A stretch of 64,000 bases of DNA from Microbulbifer sp. VAAF005 (GTDB lineage Bacteria; Pseudomonadota; Gammaproteobacteria; Pseudomonadales; Cellvibrionaceae), in the NCBI RefSeq assembly GCF_030012985.1, contig NZ_CP120233.1, positions 1,657,001 to 1,721,000 on the forward strand, given 5' to 3'. This document shows, in pieces, positions 37,927 to 50,333 of the stretch. A program made the translations under genes and the position numbers. Within the stretch, counting starts at the first letter, position 1. Each line of letters starts with the position of its first letter. The notes below the pieces were generated by a model. The model was not told where the DNA came from. It did no database searches and was given only the letters and a program-made list of their open reading frames with translations.

Positions 37927-39093
37927 TTATTTACCCTCCGCAGCTTTAACCACTTGCTGAGCCGCATCGGTCAGACTGGTAGCCGCGATAATGTTCAGGC
38001 CACTGTCGCTCAGAACCTTGGCGCCCAGATCTGCGTTGTTACCTTCCAGGCGAACAACAACCGGTACTTTAACGCCAACTTCTTTTACTGCGCCCACAAC
38101 GCCTTCGGCGATCATGTCACAGCGAACGATACCACCGAAGATGTTGATCAGTACGGCTTTTACGTTCTCGTCAGACAGGATGATCTTGAACGCTTCAACA
38201 ACGCGCTCTTTGGTCGCGCCGCCGCCAACGTCCAGGAAGTTAGCTGGCTTGCCGCCGTGCAGGTTTACGATGTCCATGGTACCCATGGCCAGACCAGCAC
38301 CGTTTACCATGCAGCCGATGTTGCCATCGAGAGCTACGTAGTTCAGGTCGAACTTGGCAGCGTGCGCTTCACGGGAATCTTCCTGGGAAGGATCGTGCAT
38401 TTCGCGCAGGTCAGCGTGGCGGTATAGCGCGTTGCTGTCGATTACCACTTTGGCGTCCAAGCAGTGCAGGTTGCCTTCGGTGGTGATTACCAGCGGGTTG
38501 ATTTCCAGCAGGGCCAGATCTTTTTCCTGGAACATTTTTGCCAGGCCGAGGAAGATCTTGGTGAACTGCTTAACCTGAGTCGGGTTCAGGCCCAGTTTGA
38601 AAGCCAGCTCGCGCGCTTGGTAAGGCTGAGCGCCTACCAGCGGATCGATAGTGGCTTTCAGGATTTTTTCTGGAGTCTCTTCCGCTACTTTCTCGATCTC
38701 AACGCCGCCTTCGGTGGAAGCCATGAAAACGATACGACGGGTGGAGCGGTCAACAACGGCGCCAAGGTACAGTTCTTGGTCGATGTCAGTGCAGCTTTCA
38801 ACCAGGATACGGGAAACCGGCTGGCCATTTTCGTCTGTTTGATAAGTTACCAGACGCTCGCCCAGCCACTTCTTGGCAAACTCTTCAATCTCTGCCTTGG
38901 AATCTACCAGCTTTACACCGCCAGCCTTACCGCGGCCACCAGCGTGTACCTGGGCCTTTACTACCCACTTATCACCGCCAATTTCGTCAGCCGCTGCTGC
39001 TGCCGCTGCCGGGGTTTCCGCTGCAATGCCTTTGGAAACCGGCAATCCGTATTCCGCAAACAGTTGTTTGCCCTGATACTCATGCAAGTTCAT
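37927..39093 (-). CDS. sucC: succinyl-CoA synthetase beta subunit
   Basis: A 388-residue ATP-grasp subunit, the same length as E. coli SucC. Start [20 protein letters not shown]; nucleotide-binding [34 protein letters not shown] and [17 protein letters not shown] near the C-terminus. The ATG at 39093 matches the family start; a TTG four codons earlier is not needed. A hairpin separates it from lpd, so it may use reduced read-through or its own promoter. Confidence 0.97.
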   Translation of the reverse strand: MNLHEYQGKQLFAEYGLPVSKGIAAETPAAAAAAADEIGGDKWVVKAQVHAGGRGKAGGVKLVDSKAEIEEFAKKWLGERLVTYQTDENGQPVSRILVESCTDIDQELYLGAVVDRSTRRIVFMASTEGGVEIEKVAEETPEKILKATIDPLVGAQPYQARELAFKLGLNPTQVKQFTKIFLGLAKMFQEKDLALLEINPLVITTEGNLHCLDAKVVIDSNALYRHADLREMHDPSQEDSREAHAAKFDLNYVALDGNIGCMVNGAGLAMGTMDIVNLHGGKPANFLDVGGGATKERVVEAFKIILSDENVKAVLINIFGGIVRCDMIAEGVVGAVKEVGVKVPVVVRLEGNNADLGAKVLSDSGLNIIAATSLTDAAQQVVKAAEGK

Positions 39094-39205
39094 AGTCAAT
39101 ACCAATTCACATATAAAATGTGTTTACTAATTGCAGATCACTCTGCACCTGAAAGAGAAATTTAAAATTTCCGTCGTTGCAAATTTCAAATTCCACAAAT
39201 GAAAC

Positions 39206-39238
39206 CGGGGCGCTAATTAATCAATAATTAGTGCCCCG
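39206..39238 (-). terminator. hairpin between lpd and sucC
   Basis: CGGGGCGCTAATTA pairs with TAATTAGTGCCCCG with one G-T wobble position. On the minus strand it lies 17 bases after lpd and is followed by GTTTCATTT. It may terminate or attenuate between lpd and sucC. Confidence 0.55.
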
Positions 39239-39254
39239 AAATCGAAAAATATTC

Positions 39255-40715
<1,461 letters not shown>

Positions 40716-40733
40716 CTAATGCAGTGTGATCGA

Positions 40734-40749
40734 GGGGCCCGCAGGCCCC
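40734..40749 (-). other. GC-rich hairpin between sucB and lpd
   Basis: GGGGCC / GGCCCC with a CGCA loop and no T-run. It is probably an mRNA-stabilising or processing structure in the sucB-lpd spacer. Confidence 0.45.
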
Positions 40750-40761
40750 AAGATTTATTGT

Positions 40762-41961
40762 TTAAACTTCGAGCAAGATACGCGCTGGATCTTCGATCAT
40801 TTCCTTGATCGCTACCAGGAAGCCAACCGCTTCCTTACCGTCGATCAGACGGTGGTCATAGGACAGCGCCAGGTACATCATCGGCAGGATTTCCACCTTG
40901 CCATTTACCGCCATCGGGCGCTCCTGGATTTTGTGCATACCCAGAATTGCAGTTTGCGGTGGGTTCAAAATCGGAGTGGACAGCAGGGAACCGAATACAC
41001 CACCGTTGGTGATGGTGAAGGTACCGCCAGTCATCTCTTCGATAGACAGTTTGCCATCGCGGGCGCGAACACCCAGATCGCGGATATTGTTTTCCATATC
41101 CGCCAGGCCCATGTTCTCCGCGTTGCGCAGAATCGGCACAACCAGGCCTTTCGGAGAGGAAACCGCTACACCGATATCCTGGTAACCGTGGTAAACGATA
41201 TCGTTGCCGTCGATAGACGCATTCACTGCGGTGTAACGCTTCAGCGCTTCTACTGCAGCTTTTACGAAGAAGCCCATAAAGCCCAGACGAGTGCCGTTGT
41301 GGGTCTTCTCGAACAGGTCTTTGTAGTTCTTGCGCAGGTCCATAATCGGCTTCATGTTCACCTCGTTAAAGGTGGTGAGCATGGCGGTGGACTGGGAAGC
41401 GTCCAGCAGGCGCTCAGCGATACGCTTGCGCATACGGGTCATGGGTACACGCTTCTCTACGCGCTCACCCGGAGCAACCGCAACTTCAGCAACAGCGGCG
41501 GCAGGTGCAGCAGCGGCAGCCGGCGCAGTGCCCGCTTTCATTACGTCTTCCTTGAGAACGCGACCACCCTTGCCAGTGCCTTCAACACCGGCCAGGTCTA
41601 CGCCCTTCTCAGCAGCCATTTTCTTGGCAGATGGCATGGCAATTTTGTCGCCAGCCGCAGGAGCTGCGGCTTCGGCAGCCGGAGCTTCTGCTTTTTCTTC
41701 CGCCGGGGCAGCAGCTGCGCCAGCGCCCGCTTCAAACTTGGCAATCACCTCATTGGAGAGAACGGTATCGCCCTCACCCTTGATGATTTCAGTCAGGGCA
41801 CCATCGGCAGGTGCAACAACTTCCAGCACAACTTTATCGGTTTCGATATCCACGATCAGTTCATCGCGGGACACAGCTTCACCTGGTTGTTTATGCCAGG
41901 TGGCGACAGTTCCGTCCTGAACTGATTCAGGGAAAGTTGGCGCTTTAATCTCGATCGTCAT
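40762..41961 (-). CDS. sucB: 2-oxoglutarate dehydrogenase E2 (dihydrolipoyl succinyltransferase)
   Basis: A 399-residue E2. Lipoyl domain residues 1-75 with the lipoylated Lys in [11 protein letters not shown]; an Ala/Glu/Pro-rich hinge; a peripheral subunit-binding domain ([20 protein letters not shown], near 115-140); a second Ala-rich linker; and the catalytic core ending [17 protein letters not shown] with the active His and Asp. The ATG at 41961 has AGGAAA upstream; the track frame extends ten codons more but is not needed. Confidence 0.96.
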   Translation of the reverse strand: MTIEIKAPTFPESVQDGTVATWHKQPGEAVSRDELIVDIETDKVVLEVVAPADGALTEIIKGEGDTVLSNEVIAKFEAGAGAAAAPAEEKAEAPAAEAAAPAAGDKIAMPSAKKMAAEKGVDLAGVEGTGKGGRVLKEDVMKAGTAPAAAAAPAAAVAEVAVAPGERVEKRVPMTRMRKRIAERLLDASQSTAMLTTFNEVNMKPIMDLRKNYKDLFEKTHNGTRLGFMGFFVKAAVEALKRYTAVNASIDGNDIVYHGYQDIGVAVSSPKGLVVPILRNAENMGLADMENNIRDLGVRARDGKLSIEEMTGGTFTITNGGVFGSLLSTPILNPPQTAILGMHKIQERPMAVNGKVEILPMMYLALSYDHRLIDGKEAVGFLVAIKEMIEDPARILLEV

Positions 41962-42007
41962 TTTTTCTGTTTCCTGAGATTGACTCTTCACTTATTACTG
42001 CCGCCGG

Positions 42008-44839
42008 TTATTTGACGGTCAGCGCCTCGTTGATGAACTTATTCTGTTCTTCAAGGTGCGTGGACATATAGCCCGCCGCAGGTGCTGCGGATGGGGCGCG
42101 GCCCACATATTCCAGATCCAGCTTCGGATGGGTTTCCGACAACAGGCGACGCAAGTGGTGCTGGCTGGAGTACCAGGCGCCCTGGTTCATGGGCTCTTCC
42201 TGACACCAGGCAACACTCTTGATCTTCTTGAATGCGGAAACCGCTTCCACAAACTCTTCGTCCGGGAATGGGTACAGCTGCTCGATTCGTACGAACGCCA
42301 CATCTTCCTGTTCGCGCTCCATACGGGCTTCCAGCAGGTGGTAGTAAACCTTGCCGGAACACAGAACCACACGCTTCACTTTGTCTGGATCTACGCCCTG
42401 GTCCTGGATCACGTTGTGGAAGCGACCTTCTGCCAGCTCTTCCAGGCTGGAAGTGGCCAGCTTGTGACGCAGAATCCACTTTGGACTCATAATCACCAGA
42501 GGACGGCGCATTGGGCGCACCGCCTGGCGACGCAGCAGGTGGAAGATCTGTGCCGGGGTAGTGGCGTTACACACCTGGATATTGTGCTCCGCACACAGCT
42601 GCATAAAGCGCTCAAGACGCGCAGAGGAGTGCTCCGGGCCCTGGCCTTCGTAGCCGTGCGGCAACAGCATTACCAGGCCGCACATACGGCCCCACTTGTG
42701 CTCACCGGAAGTGATGAACTGGTCGATTACAACCTGGGCACCGTTGGCGAAGTCACCAAACTGGGCTTCCCACACCACCAGGGACTTTGGTGTCGTGGTG
42801 GCGTAGCCGTATTCAAACGCCAACACCGCCTCTTCGGACAGCAGCGAGTCGTAGATATAGAAAGGCGGCTGGTCTTCAAACATGTGCTGCAAAGGCACAT
42901 AGCTCTGACCGTCTTTCTGGCTGTGAACCACCGCGTGACGGTGGGAGAAGGTACCGCGACCCACGTCTTCACCGGTAAAGCGGACCATAAAGCCCTCTTC
43001 CAGCAGAGTGCCGTAAGCCAAGGTTTCCGCCATGCCCCAGTTCAGAGGCAGGGCGCCACCGGCCATTTTGCGGCGGTCTTCATAAATTTTGGAGACCTGG
43101 CGCTGCATTACCACGCCATCGGGCACGTTGGTCATGCGAGTAGCGACATCCTGCAGCTTCGGCAGCGCATAGCCGGTATCTGCAGGCACCTGCCAGTCGT
43201 GGCCCAGGTAGGGGCTCCAGTCAACAAACATGGAGGAGTCCGGCTTCTTCACAAGACCGGTAGCAACGTCTTCACCGGCATCCAGTTTGTCGCGGTAGTC
43301 GTTGGCCAGCTTGTCTGCGGCAACCTTGTCCAGGATGCCCTCGCCCACCAGCTTCTCGGAATAGAGCGTGCGGGTAGTCTTGTGCTTGCGGATAGTCTGG
43401 TACATCAGAGGCTGGGTACCAGAGGGGTCATCGGTCTCGTTGTGGCCGCGACGACGGTAGCAGACCAGGTCGATAACGATATCTTTCTTAAATTCGTAGC
43501 GGTAGTCCACCGCCAGCAGCGCGGCCAATACGACCATTTCCGGGTCGTCGCCATTCACGTGCAGCACCGGCGCATCGATCATCTTAGCGGGATCGGTGGA
43601 GTACTCGGTGGAGCGGGCATCTTCGCGCTTGCTGGTGGTAAAGCCCACCTGGTTGTTCAGTACGATGTGCACAGTACCGCCGGTGTAGTAACCGCGGGTC
43701 TGGGACATCTGCAGGGTTTCCTGCACCACACCCTGGCCGGCAAAAGCCGCGTCACCATGGATGTTGATCGGCATTACTTTCTCACCGGTCGCATCTTTGC
43801 GGCGATCCTGGCGGGCGCGCACGGAACCCACTACCACGGGCGCACTGATTTCCAGGTGCGACGGGTTAAAGGCCAGGGCCAGATGCACTTCACCACCGGG
43901 AGTCATCACGTTAGAGGAGAAGCCCTGGTGGTATTTCACGTCACCAGAAGTATCGAGGGTCTTCTTGCCTTCAAACTCCTGGAACAGATCCGCAGGGTTT
44001 TTACCGAGGATATTGACCAGGGTATTCAGGCGGCCGCGGTGGGCCATACCGATCACCACTTCCTTCACCCCGTAGGTGCCGGAGCGACGGATCAGAGCGT
44101 CCATCATCGGGATCAGGCTCTCACCACCCTCTACACCGAAGCGCTTGGTGCCGGGGTACTTGGAGTCCAGGTGGCGCTCCAGGCCTTCAGCGGCGGAAAG
44201 GCGCTGCAGGATTTCAATCTGGATGTCGGTGCCGAAGTTGGCTTTAGACTGGCTGCGCTCAAGGCGCTGCTGGAACCACTGCTGCTCTTCCAGGTTGGAG
44301 AGATGCATGATCTCCGCACCCAGATTGCCACAGTAGGTATTCTCCAAACCCTCGACGATTTCACGCAGGGTCGCCTCTTCTTTACCGAGGAACAGGCTAC
44401 CGGTATTGAAGGTGGTATCGAAATCACCCTCAGTCAGGCCGTGGTAGCTCAGTTGCAGGTCGGGCACTTGTTCGCGAGCCATCAAGCCCAGGGGGTCGAG
44501 GGTCGCTTTTTTATGGCCGCGATGGCGGTAGGAATCGATCAGTTGCAGAACTTTAATCTGCTTGCGCTCGTGCTCAATATTGGCAGAGCCGGCCGCACCG
44601 GGAGCGGCCACCGGACGCGCGCGGTGTTTGCTGAGCAGCTCAAAGTGCTGGCGAACAGCAGCGTGGGAAACATCGCTGCTGCCCTCAACGCGGGGGAGGC
44701 TATCGAAATAATTGCGCCACTCCTCGGGGACACCGTTGGGGTCGTGCAGATAGGTCTCGTAAAGCTCCTCCACGTAGGCAGCATTGCCCCCGGAGATATG
44801 GGAGCTACGCCACAGCTGCTCCATGGTACTTTCGTGCAT
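42008..44839 (-). CDS. sucA: 2-oxoglutarate dehydrogenase E1
   Basis: A 943-residue thiamine-diphosphate enzyme (E. coli 933) that decarboxylates 2-oxoglutarate and passes succinyl to SucB. Start MHESTMEQLWRSSHISGGNA is typical; GMAHRGRLNTLVNILGK and IHGDAAFAGQGVVQETLQMS bind ThDP and magnesium; YGYATTTPKSLVVWEAQFGD and LLPHGYEGQGPEHSSARLE mark the pyrimidine-binding domain. The frame extends 30 codons further, but the family start and a GAGG site favour the ATG at 44839. A plus-strand frame of over 1000 codons runs antisense to it; see rejected items. Confidence 0.97.
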   Translation of the reverse strand: MHESTMEQLWRSSHISGGNAAYVEELYETYLHDPNGVPEEWRNYFDSLPRVEGSSDVSHAAVRQHFELLSKHRARPVAAPGAAGSANIEHERKQIKVLQLIDSYRHRGHKKATLDPLGLMAREQVPDLQLSYHGLTEGDFDTTFNTGSLFLGKEEATLREIVEGLENTYCGNLGAEIMHLSNLEEQQWFQQRLERSQSKANFGTDIQIEILQRLSAAEGLERHLDSKYPGTKRFGVEGGESLIPMMDALIRRSGTYGVKEVVIGMAHRGRLNTLVNILGKNPADLFQEFEGKKTLDTSGDVKYHQGFSSNVMTPGGEVHLALAFNPSHLEISAPVVVGSVRARQDRRKDATGEKVMPINIHGDAAFAGQGVVQETLQMSQTRGYYTGGTVHIVLNNQVGFTTSKREDARSTEYSTDPAKMIDAPVLHVNGDDPEMVVLAALLAVDYRYEFKKDIVIDLVCYRRRGHNETDDPSGTQPLMYQTIRKHKTTRTLYSEKLVGEGILDKVAADKLANDYRDKLDAGEDVATGLVKKPDSSMFVDWSPYLGHDWQVPADTGYALPKLQDVATRMTNVPDGVVMQRQVSKIYEDRRKMAGGALPLNWGMAETLAYGTLLEEGFMVRFTGEDVGRGTFSHRHAVVHSQKDGQSYVPLQHMFEDQPPFYIYDSLLSEEAVLAFEYGYATTTPKSLVVWEAQFGDFANGAQVVIDQFITSGEHKWGRMCGLVMLLPHGYEGQGPEHSSARLERFMQLCAEHNIQVCNATTPAQIFHLLRRQAVRPMRRPLVIMSPKWILRHKLATSSLEELAEGRFHNVIQDQGVDPDKVKRVVLCSGKVYYHLLEARMEREQEDVAFVRIEQLYPFPDEEFVEAVSAFKKIKSVAWCQEEPMNQGAWYSSQHHLRRLLSETHPKLDLEYVGRAPSAAPAAGYMSTHLEEQNKFINEALTVK

Positions 44840-44948
44840 GTTGATGCCTACCTCAATTGCAGTGTGCTTATTTCTCTTGAGCCACTGCGCTTTCCTTTCA
44901 CTCACAAAAGGGGAGGCGCACAAAGCCACCTCCCCTTTTCAGTTTTTT

Positions 44949-45019
44949 ACCGGTTAGAACCGGCTTTTTGTCGTTTGCTTGGCACCCTACCTGGCACCGG
45001 GTTCGCAGAGCGCGAACCC
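44949..45019 (-). other. hairpin pair in the sdhB-sucA spacer
   Basis: GGGTTCGC / GCGAACCC with a five-base loop (44999-45019) and CCGGT / ACCGG with a four-base loop (44950-44963). Neither has a T-run on the minus strand; the second would be T-rich on the plus strand. They probably adjust read-through or mRNA decay between sdh and suc. Confidence 0.45.
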
Positions 45020-45049
45020 CAGCGGGCCGATAACCGGCCGCAGTATCCC

Positions 45050-45754
45050 CTACACGGCGCGGGTCAGCAGCATATTGCGGATATGGCCGATCGCGCGCGT
45101 CGGATTCAGTCCTTTCGGGCAAACATTGACACAGTTTTGAATACCGTGACAACGGAATACGCTGAAGGGGTCATCCAGATTTGACAGGCGCTCATCAGTA
45201 GCCAGGTCGCGGCTATCTGCCAGGAAGCGGTAAGCCTGCAACAAACCAGCTGGGCCGATGAACTTGTCCGGATTCCACCAGAAAGACGGACAGGAAGTGG
45301 AACAGCAGGCGCACAGGATACACTCGTACAGACCGTCGAGCTTTTCGCGATCTTCCGGAGACTGCAGACGCTCGATGGCCGGAGCCGGAGTATCGTTTTG
45401 CAGGTACGGTTCAATCTTCTTGTACTGCTCGTAGAACTGCTCCATATCCACAACCAGGTCGCGGATAACAGGCAGGCCCGGCAGCGGACGCAGAACCAGT
45501 TTACCCTTGGGGGCAGCTTCAGACAGTGGCGTAGTGCACGCCAGACCATTGCGACCGGAAATATTCATACCATCGGAGCCACAAACGCCCTCACGGCAGG
45601 AACGACGGAAAGACAAGGTCTGATCTTCGGCTTTCAGCAGTTCCAGAACGTCCAACACCATCAGGTCCTTGCCCTTGGTGTCCAGTTCATAGTCCTGCAT
45701 ATAAGGCGCTTTGTCGGTTTCCGGGTTGTAACGGTAAATGCTTACTTTCAACAT
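45050..45754 (-). CDS. sdhB: succinate dehydrogenase iron-sulfur subunit
   Basis: A 234-residue subunit carrying three Fe-S clusters. [2Fe-2S] ligands are in SCREGVCGSDGMNISGRNGL plus Cys (55-75), [4Fe-4S] in CILCACCSTSCPSFWWNP (near 145) and [3Fe-4S] in CHGIQNCVNVCPKGLNP (near 205). It relays electrons from FAD in SdhA to ubiquinone at SdhC/D. It starts 19 bases after sdhA. Confidence 0.97.
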   Translation of the reverse strand: MLKVSIYRYNPETDKAPYMQDYELDTKGKDLMVLDVLELLKAEDQTLSFRRSCREGVCGSDGMNISGRNGLACTTPLSEAAPKGKLVLRPLPGLPVIRDLVVDMEQFYEQYKKIEPYLQNDTPAPAIERLQSPEDREKLDGLYECILCACCSTSCPSFWWNPDKFIGPAGLLQAYRFLADSRDLATDERLSNLDDPFSVFRCHGIQNCVNVCPKGLNPTRAIGHIRNMLLTRAV

Positions 45755-45773
45755 ACTCTATTCCGCTCCCGAA

Positions 45774-47546
45774 TCAGTAAGTCCGAGCTTTCGGTTCAAA
45801 GGCTTCCATAGTGTTAGGCGCGAAGTTTACTGCACGCTTGCCAACACGTTTTTCCGTGGGGAAATACATAGAGTGGCACAGCCAGTTTTCATCATCGCGC
45901 TCCTGGAAGTCCTCACGGGCGTGAGCACCGCGGCTTTCAGTGCGGGTCTCTGCAGCAACTGCAGTGGCCTCGGCAACTTCCAGTAAGTTTTGCAGCTCCA
46001 GCGCTTCAACACGGGCGGTGTTAAACGCACGGCTCTTGTCTTCGAGGCGCACATTTTCAATACGCTCGCGCAGATCTGCAAGCTTCTTCACACCTTCGGC
46101 CATAAAGTCGCCGCGACGGAATACGCCGAAGTGGTTCTGCATCACGCCCTGCAGCTCTTTGCGCAGGTCGGCAGCCTTCTCACCCTTCTCATTGGTTTCC
46201 AGGTGATTCAGGCGGGCCATAGCGGCTTCGAGATCAGACTCGGAAGCTTCGCGGTGCTCGATACCTTCGCGCAGGGACTTCTCAATAAACAGACCGGAAG
46301 CGCGACCGAATACCACCAGGTCTAGCAGGGAGTTACCGCCTAAGCGGTTGGCTCCGTGTACGGACACACAGGCAACTTCGCCACAGGCGTAGAAGCCATC
46401 AACAATCTGATCGTTACCCGCAGCGTCCTGGGTCAGAGCCTGACCGTGAACGTTGGTGGGAATACCACCCATCATATAGTGACAGGTAGGTACTACCGGG
46501 ATCGGCACCTTAACTGGGTCGGCGTGAGCGAAGGTCTTGGACAGTTCACAGATACCGGGCAGACGGCTGTTGAGCAGCTCTTCACCCAGGTGATCAAGCT
46601 TCAGGAATACGTGATCGCCTTCCGGGCCACAGCCGCGGCCGTCGAGAATCTCGAGAACCATAGAGCGAGCCACAACGTCGCGGGAAGCGAGGTCTTTGGC
46701 GTTGGGCGCATAGCGCTCCATAAAACGCTCACCATCTTTATTGATCAGGTAGCCACCCTCACCGCGACAACCTTCGGTCACGAGTACACCGGCACCGTAA
46801 ATACCAGTGGGGTGGAACTGCCACATCTCAATATCCTGGACCGGCATGCCAGCACGCAGGGCCATACCGACACCGTCACCGGTATTGATGTGTGCGTTGG
46901 TGGTGGAAGCGAAGATACGACCGGCACCGCCGGTAGCGAATACAGTCGCTTTGGATTTGATATAAACCACTTCGCCATCTTCGATGCACATGGCGATCAC
47001 ACCGACAACAGCACCGTCCTGGTTCTTCACCAGGTCAATCGCAAACCATTCGTTCAGGAATTCGGTTTTGTGCTTAACGTTGTTTTGATAGAGGGTGTGC
47101 AGCAGTGCATGGCCGGTACGGTCAGCAGCAGCACAAGTACGTGCAGCCTGGCCACCGCGGCCGAAATCTTTAGACTGACCACCGAAGGGGCGCTGATAAA
47201 TACGACCTTCCTCAGTACGGGAGAAAGGCAGGCCCATGTGCTCCAGCTCAAATACCGCTTCCGGACCTACGGAACACATATATTCAATAGCGTCCTGGTC
47301 ACCGATATAGTCGGAACCCTTAACGGTATCGTACATATGCCAGCGCCAATCATCGTTGGGATCTGAACTGGCAATTGCACAGGTAATGCCACCCTGGGCA
47401 GATACTGTGTGAGAACGAGTCGGGAATACCTTGGTAATAACCGCAGTTTTATAGCCGGACTGAGCCATTTGCAGGGCAGCGCGCATACCGGCACCGCCTC
47501 CACCAATTACAATCCCGTCAAATGAAATAGTACGCATGTTCGCCAT
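45774..47546 (-). CDS. sdhA: succinate dehydrogenase flavoprotein subunit
   Basis: A 590-residue flavoprotein that oxidises succinate to fumarate. FAD-binding [19 protein letters not shown]; covalent FAD attachment His in [12 protein letters not shown] near residue 45; substrate/active-site [20 protein letters not shown] with catalytic Arg; [17 protein letters not shown] near the C-terminus. It starts three bases after the sdhD stop region in the sdhCDAB operon. Confidence 0.97.
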   Translation of the reverse strand: MANMRTISFDGIVIGGGGAGMRAALQMAQSGYKTAVITKVFPTRSHTVSAQGGITCAIASSDPNDDWRWHMYDTVKGSDYIGDQDAIEYMCSVGPEAVFELEHMGLPFSRTEEGRIYQRPFGGQSKDFGRGGQAARTCAAADRTGHALLHTLYQNNVKHKTEFLNEWFAIDLVKNQDGAVVGVIAMCIEDGEVVYIKSKATVFATGGAGRIFASTTNAHINTGDGVGMALRAGMPVQDIEMWQFHPTGIYGAGVLVTEGCRGEGGYLINKDGERFMERYAPNAKDLASRDVVARSMVLEILDGRGCGPEGDHVFLKLDHLGEELLNSRLPGICELSKTFAHADPVKVPIPVVPTCHYMMGGIPTNVHGQALTQDAAGNDQIVDGFYACGEVACVSVHGANRLGGNSLLDLVVFGRASGLFIEKSLREGIEHREASESDLEAAMARLNHLETNEKGEKAADLRKELQGVMQNHFGVFRRGDFMAEGVKKLADLRERIENVRLEDKSRAFNTARVEALELQNLLEVAEATAVAAETRTESRGAHAREDFQERDDENWLCHSMYFPTEKRVGKRAVNFAPNTMEAFEPKARTY

Positions 47547-47549
47547 TGC

Positions 47550-47924
47550 TTATACACCCCAAAGAATTTCAATGCCCCACACCGCGTATAACACGGCAAC
47601 GGCAGCCAGAATCACTTCTACGAACAAGCGCAGAACAGTGGCTTTACCGCCCATCATCCGGTTGGTGATGTAGTCAGTTACCACGGACCAGAGGCCAATC
47701 CAGGCGTGAATAATGGTGGACAGCAAGGCAACCAGGCTGAAAACACGCATCCAGCGCTGGGCGAACAGTTCGGACCAGGCCTGGTAGCCGAAGTCCTTAC
47801 TAAAAAAGATAAAACCCACTATAAAGAGGGTATAGGCGAGCAATATTACCGCAGTGACTCTCTGGTAGAGCCAATCGAAAGTACCGCTACGGCCAAAGCT
47901 TGTTACTGTTTTTACCACAACCAT
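47550..47924 (-). CDS. sdhD: succinate dehydrogenase membrane anchor
   Basis: A 124-residue protein with three transmembrane helices. A DWLYQRVTAVILLAYTLFIV helix opens, and the heme/quinone region has STIIHAWIGLWSVVTDY near residue 70, where Asp-Tyr is the quinone-site pair. It overlaps sdhC by 13 bases; a GGGAG site precedes its ATG. Confidence 0.93.
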   Translation of the reverse strand: MVVVKTVTSFGRSGTFDWLYQRVTAVILLAYTLFIVGFIFFSKDFGYQAWSELFAQRWMRVFSLVALLSTIIHAWIGLWSVVTDYITNRMMGGKATVLRLFVEVILAAVAVLYAVWGIEILWGV

Positions 47925-48286
47925 ACTCCCGCCAGAAGAATAAGGATTACAGCCAGCACCAGCACTGACACAGCGCTGCGACGGCCGCCTTCGAGACTTT
48001 CACCTACTCCCATATCCATAAACAGATGACGAACACCTGCCAGAATGTGGTAGATAAGTGCCGCCAGCGATGCCCAGAGAATGAGCTTGGCAGGGATACT
48101 GTTAAATACCGCTGCAATTTCGGCGAATCCCTGCTCGGATTCCAAACTGACATCGAGCATCCACAGCAGTAGTGCAACAACAACGAAGAGCACTACACCG
48201 GAAATACGATGCAAAATGGAAACCACAGCGGTAGCGGGAAGCTTTATAGTGGAAATGTCTAAATTGACAGGTCTGTTTTTGTTCAC
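47912..48286 (-). CDS. sdhC: succinate dehydrogenase cytochrome b556 subunit
   Basis: A 124-residue, three-helix membrane subunit. Start MNKNRPVNLDISTIKLPATA; quinone motif SILHRISGVVLF near residue 25-36; heme ligand His in YHILAGVRHLFMDMGVG near 84-91. First gene of sdhCDAB. A promoter with a consensus -10 (TATAAT) lies about 140 bases upstream. Confidence 0.95.
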   Translation of the reverse strand: MNKNRPVNLDISTIKLPATAVVSILHRISGVVLFVVVALLLWMLDVSLESEQGFAEIAAVFNSIPAKLILWASLAALIYHILAGVRHLFMDMGVGESLEGGRRSAVSVLVLAVILILLAGVWLW

Positions 48287-48425
48287 AGGAAAAACACCTT
48301 GTTGCCCTGAACGACCGGGCGCCCGTTAGCTTTTCAATGGAGGGACGAGCTGCTTGCTAATTACTTTGCACTCGATCTGATTAAGCCTTATACAAAGTAG
48401 CCGTACCATGGCGCAAGCCGCGCGG

Positions 48426-48454
48426 ATTATAGGCATTCACTAGTCAAAACACAA
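48426..48454 (-). promoter_or_regulatory. putative sigma-70 promoter of sdhCDAB
   Basis: On the minus strand TTGTGT (48454-48449) and a perfect TATAAT (48431-48426) are spaced by 17 bases, about 140 bases before sdhC. Confidence 0.55.
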
Positions 48455-48619
48455 CGAACGCCTGCGATTACACTGGGTTCCCACTACTATCACGCAGTAA
48501 ATCGGGAACTGCGGGATTTCCTTAGACATTACTGTGTATTATCTAGACAAATAATCTACTGGTGCGAGGCGGAACCGGATATCCTGCCGCCAATAGACTG
48601 GCCGTCCACTCCTTTTGGT

Positions 48620-48648
48620 TTGACAATTTGCGGCGCGGCACTTAAGTT
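48620..48648 (+). promoter_or_regulatory. putative sigma-70 promoter of gltA
   Basis: A perfect TTGACA -35 (48620-48625), 17-base spacer and TAAGTT -10 (48643-48648), giving a start near 48655 and a leader of about 70 bases before gltA. Confidence 0.5.
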
Positions 48649-48725
48649 TGGCCCCGCTCAAAAGGCCGCCAGCACCCGAAAATAGCGGGAAAAGGCCGGC
48701 AAAAGAACATTTTTAGGAGTCCGCA

Positions 48726-50015
48726 ATGTCCGATAAAAAAGCGCACCTCACAGTCGATGGTATCGACGGCGCTCTTGAGATGCCCGTTCGCTCCGGCACC
48801 CTCGGCCCCGATGTGATCGATGTCGGCGGTCTGACCGGCAAAGGCTTATTCACTTACGACCCGGGCTTCGTATCTACCGCCTCTTGTGATTCCAAGATCA
48901 CCTTTATTGATGGCGGCAAAGGCCAACTGCTGCACCGCGGCTACCCCATCGAGCAACTGGCAGAAAAATCCGACTACCTGGAAACCTGCTACCTGCTGAT
49001 GAATGGCGAACTGCCGAATGCAGAAGAAAAGAAGAAGTATGTAGACACTATTATGTCTCACACCATGGTTCATGAATCCCTGGTGAATTTCTTTAAAGGC
49101 TTCCGTTACGATGCCCACCCAATGGCAATGATGTGCGGCGTAGTGGGTGCCCTCGCCTCCTTCTATCACGACTCTTTGGATATCACCAACCCAGAGCACC
49201 GCGAGATTTCCGCCCACCGCCTGATTGCCAAGATGCCAACTCTGGCTGCCATGTGCTACAAGCACTCCCAAGGCATGCCCTTCATGTATCCGGACAATAG
49301 CCTCAGCTACTCCGAGAACTTCCTACACATGATGTTTGGCAATCCCTGTGAGCCCAGCAAGATAGACCCGATTGTCGCCAAGGCAATGGATATCATCTTC
49401 CTGCTGCACGCCGACCACGAGCAGAATGCGTCCACCTCCACTGTTCGCCTGGCCGGCTCTTCTGGCGCCAACCCCTTCGCCTGCATCTCTTCCGGCATTG
49501 CCACTTTGTGGGGACCCGCTCACGGCGGCGCTAATGAAGCGGTACTGAACATGCTGCAGGAAATTGGCGATGAAAGCCGCATAGACGAATTCGTACAGCG
49601 CGCCAAGGATAAAAATGACCCCTTCCGCCTGATGGGCTTCGGTCACCGCGTCTACAAGAACTTTGACCCTCGCTCTCGCGTAATGCAGGGCATCTGCGAT
49701 GAAGTTCTGGGTGCTATGGGTGCGGAAAATGATCCTCTACTGAAGATCGCCAAGAAACTGGAGAAAATCGCCCTCGAGGACGACTACTTCGTAGAGAAGA
49801 AACTCTACCCGAATGTAGATTTTTACTCCGGCATTATTATGAAGGCTATTGGTATTCCCACCGATATGTTCACTGTAATTTTCGCCACTGGCCGCACCTC
49901 AGGCTGGATCGCACATTGGAATGAAATGATTTCCAACCCGTACAAAATTGGCCGCCCTCGCCAACTGTATACTGGCTATCCGCAGCGCGATTATGTACCG
50001 CTCGAGCAACGCTAA
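48726..50015 (+). CDS. gltA: citrate synthase (type I)
   Basis: A 429-residue hexameric-type citrate synthase condensing oxaloacetate and acetyl-CoA. Catalytic His in [19 protein letters not shown] region (near 235) and [16 protein letters not shown] (His near 307), and Asp near the [15 protein letters not shown] region. It ends [20 protein letters not shown], typical of the family. AGGAG precedes the ATG. It is divergent from sdhC, sharing a 439-base regulatory gap, as in most gammaproteobacteria. Confidence 0.97.
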   Translation: MSDKKAHLTVDGIDGALEMPVRSGTLGPDVIDVGGLTGKGLFTYDPGFVSTASCDSKITFIDGGKGQLLHRGYPIEQLAEKSDYLETCYLLMNGELPNAEEKKKYVDTIMSHTMVHESLVNFFKGFRYDAHPMAMMCGVVGALASFYHDSLDITNPEHREISAHRLIAKMPTLAAMCYKHSQGMPFMYPDNSLSYSENFLHMMFGNPCEPSKIDPIVAKAMDIIFLLHADHEQNASTSTVRLAGSSGANPFACISSGIATLWGPAHGGANEAVLNMLQEIGDESRIDEFVQRAKDKNDPFRLMGFGHRVYKNFDPRSRVMQGICDEVLGAMGAENDPLLKIAKKLEKIALEDDYFVEKKLYPNVDFYSGIIMKAIGIPTDMFTVIFATGRTSGWIAHWNEMISNPYKIGRPRQLYTGYPQRDYVPLEQR

Positions 50016-50030
50016 CGCTAGCCTCCAGCA

Positions 50031-50056
50031 AAAAACCCGGCTACGCCGGGTTTTTT
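50031..50056 (+). terminator. strong terminator after gltA
   Basis: AAAAACCCGGC / GCCGGGTTTTTT around a TAC loop, 15 bases past the gltA stop. Confidence 0.93.
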
Positions 50057-50333
50057 ATTAGGCTGGCAGTAAAATTCCACCCAATTATTCTCAAGTTAAT
50101 CAACTGCATTCCGGTAAAATTACAAAAGCAAATAGCTTAAGCGTGACACAAGTCTCACTTTGCAAATTTTACCCGCCTTTAACCCCCCATTGCGGTCAAA
50201 CCCATTGTCATCCAATGTAAAATCCGCCACGCCCGCTGGGACCCAAATAGCTTTGCTTTCTTTAAGTTACCCCCAACTTCGCGGAGCGATCAGACCTCAT
50301 AACAAACCTTTAAAAATTACTGGGACTAAATTC

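Noticed and set aside
40726..41925. Plus-strand frame of 399 codons antisense to sucB
   Set aside because: Shadow of the conserved sucB gene; composition unlike real proteins.
42056..45184. Plus-strand open frame of 1042 codons antisense to sucA and the sucA-sdhB spacer
   Set aside because: The minus strand encodes SucA and the end of SdhB with full domain conservation; the antisense frame is Gln/His/Val/Leu-rich with no domain, typical of a codon-bias shadow.
46356..47366. Plus-strand frame of 336 codons antisense to sdhA
   Set aside because: Shadow of sdhA on the other strand, no recognisable domain or ribosome site.
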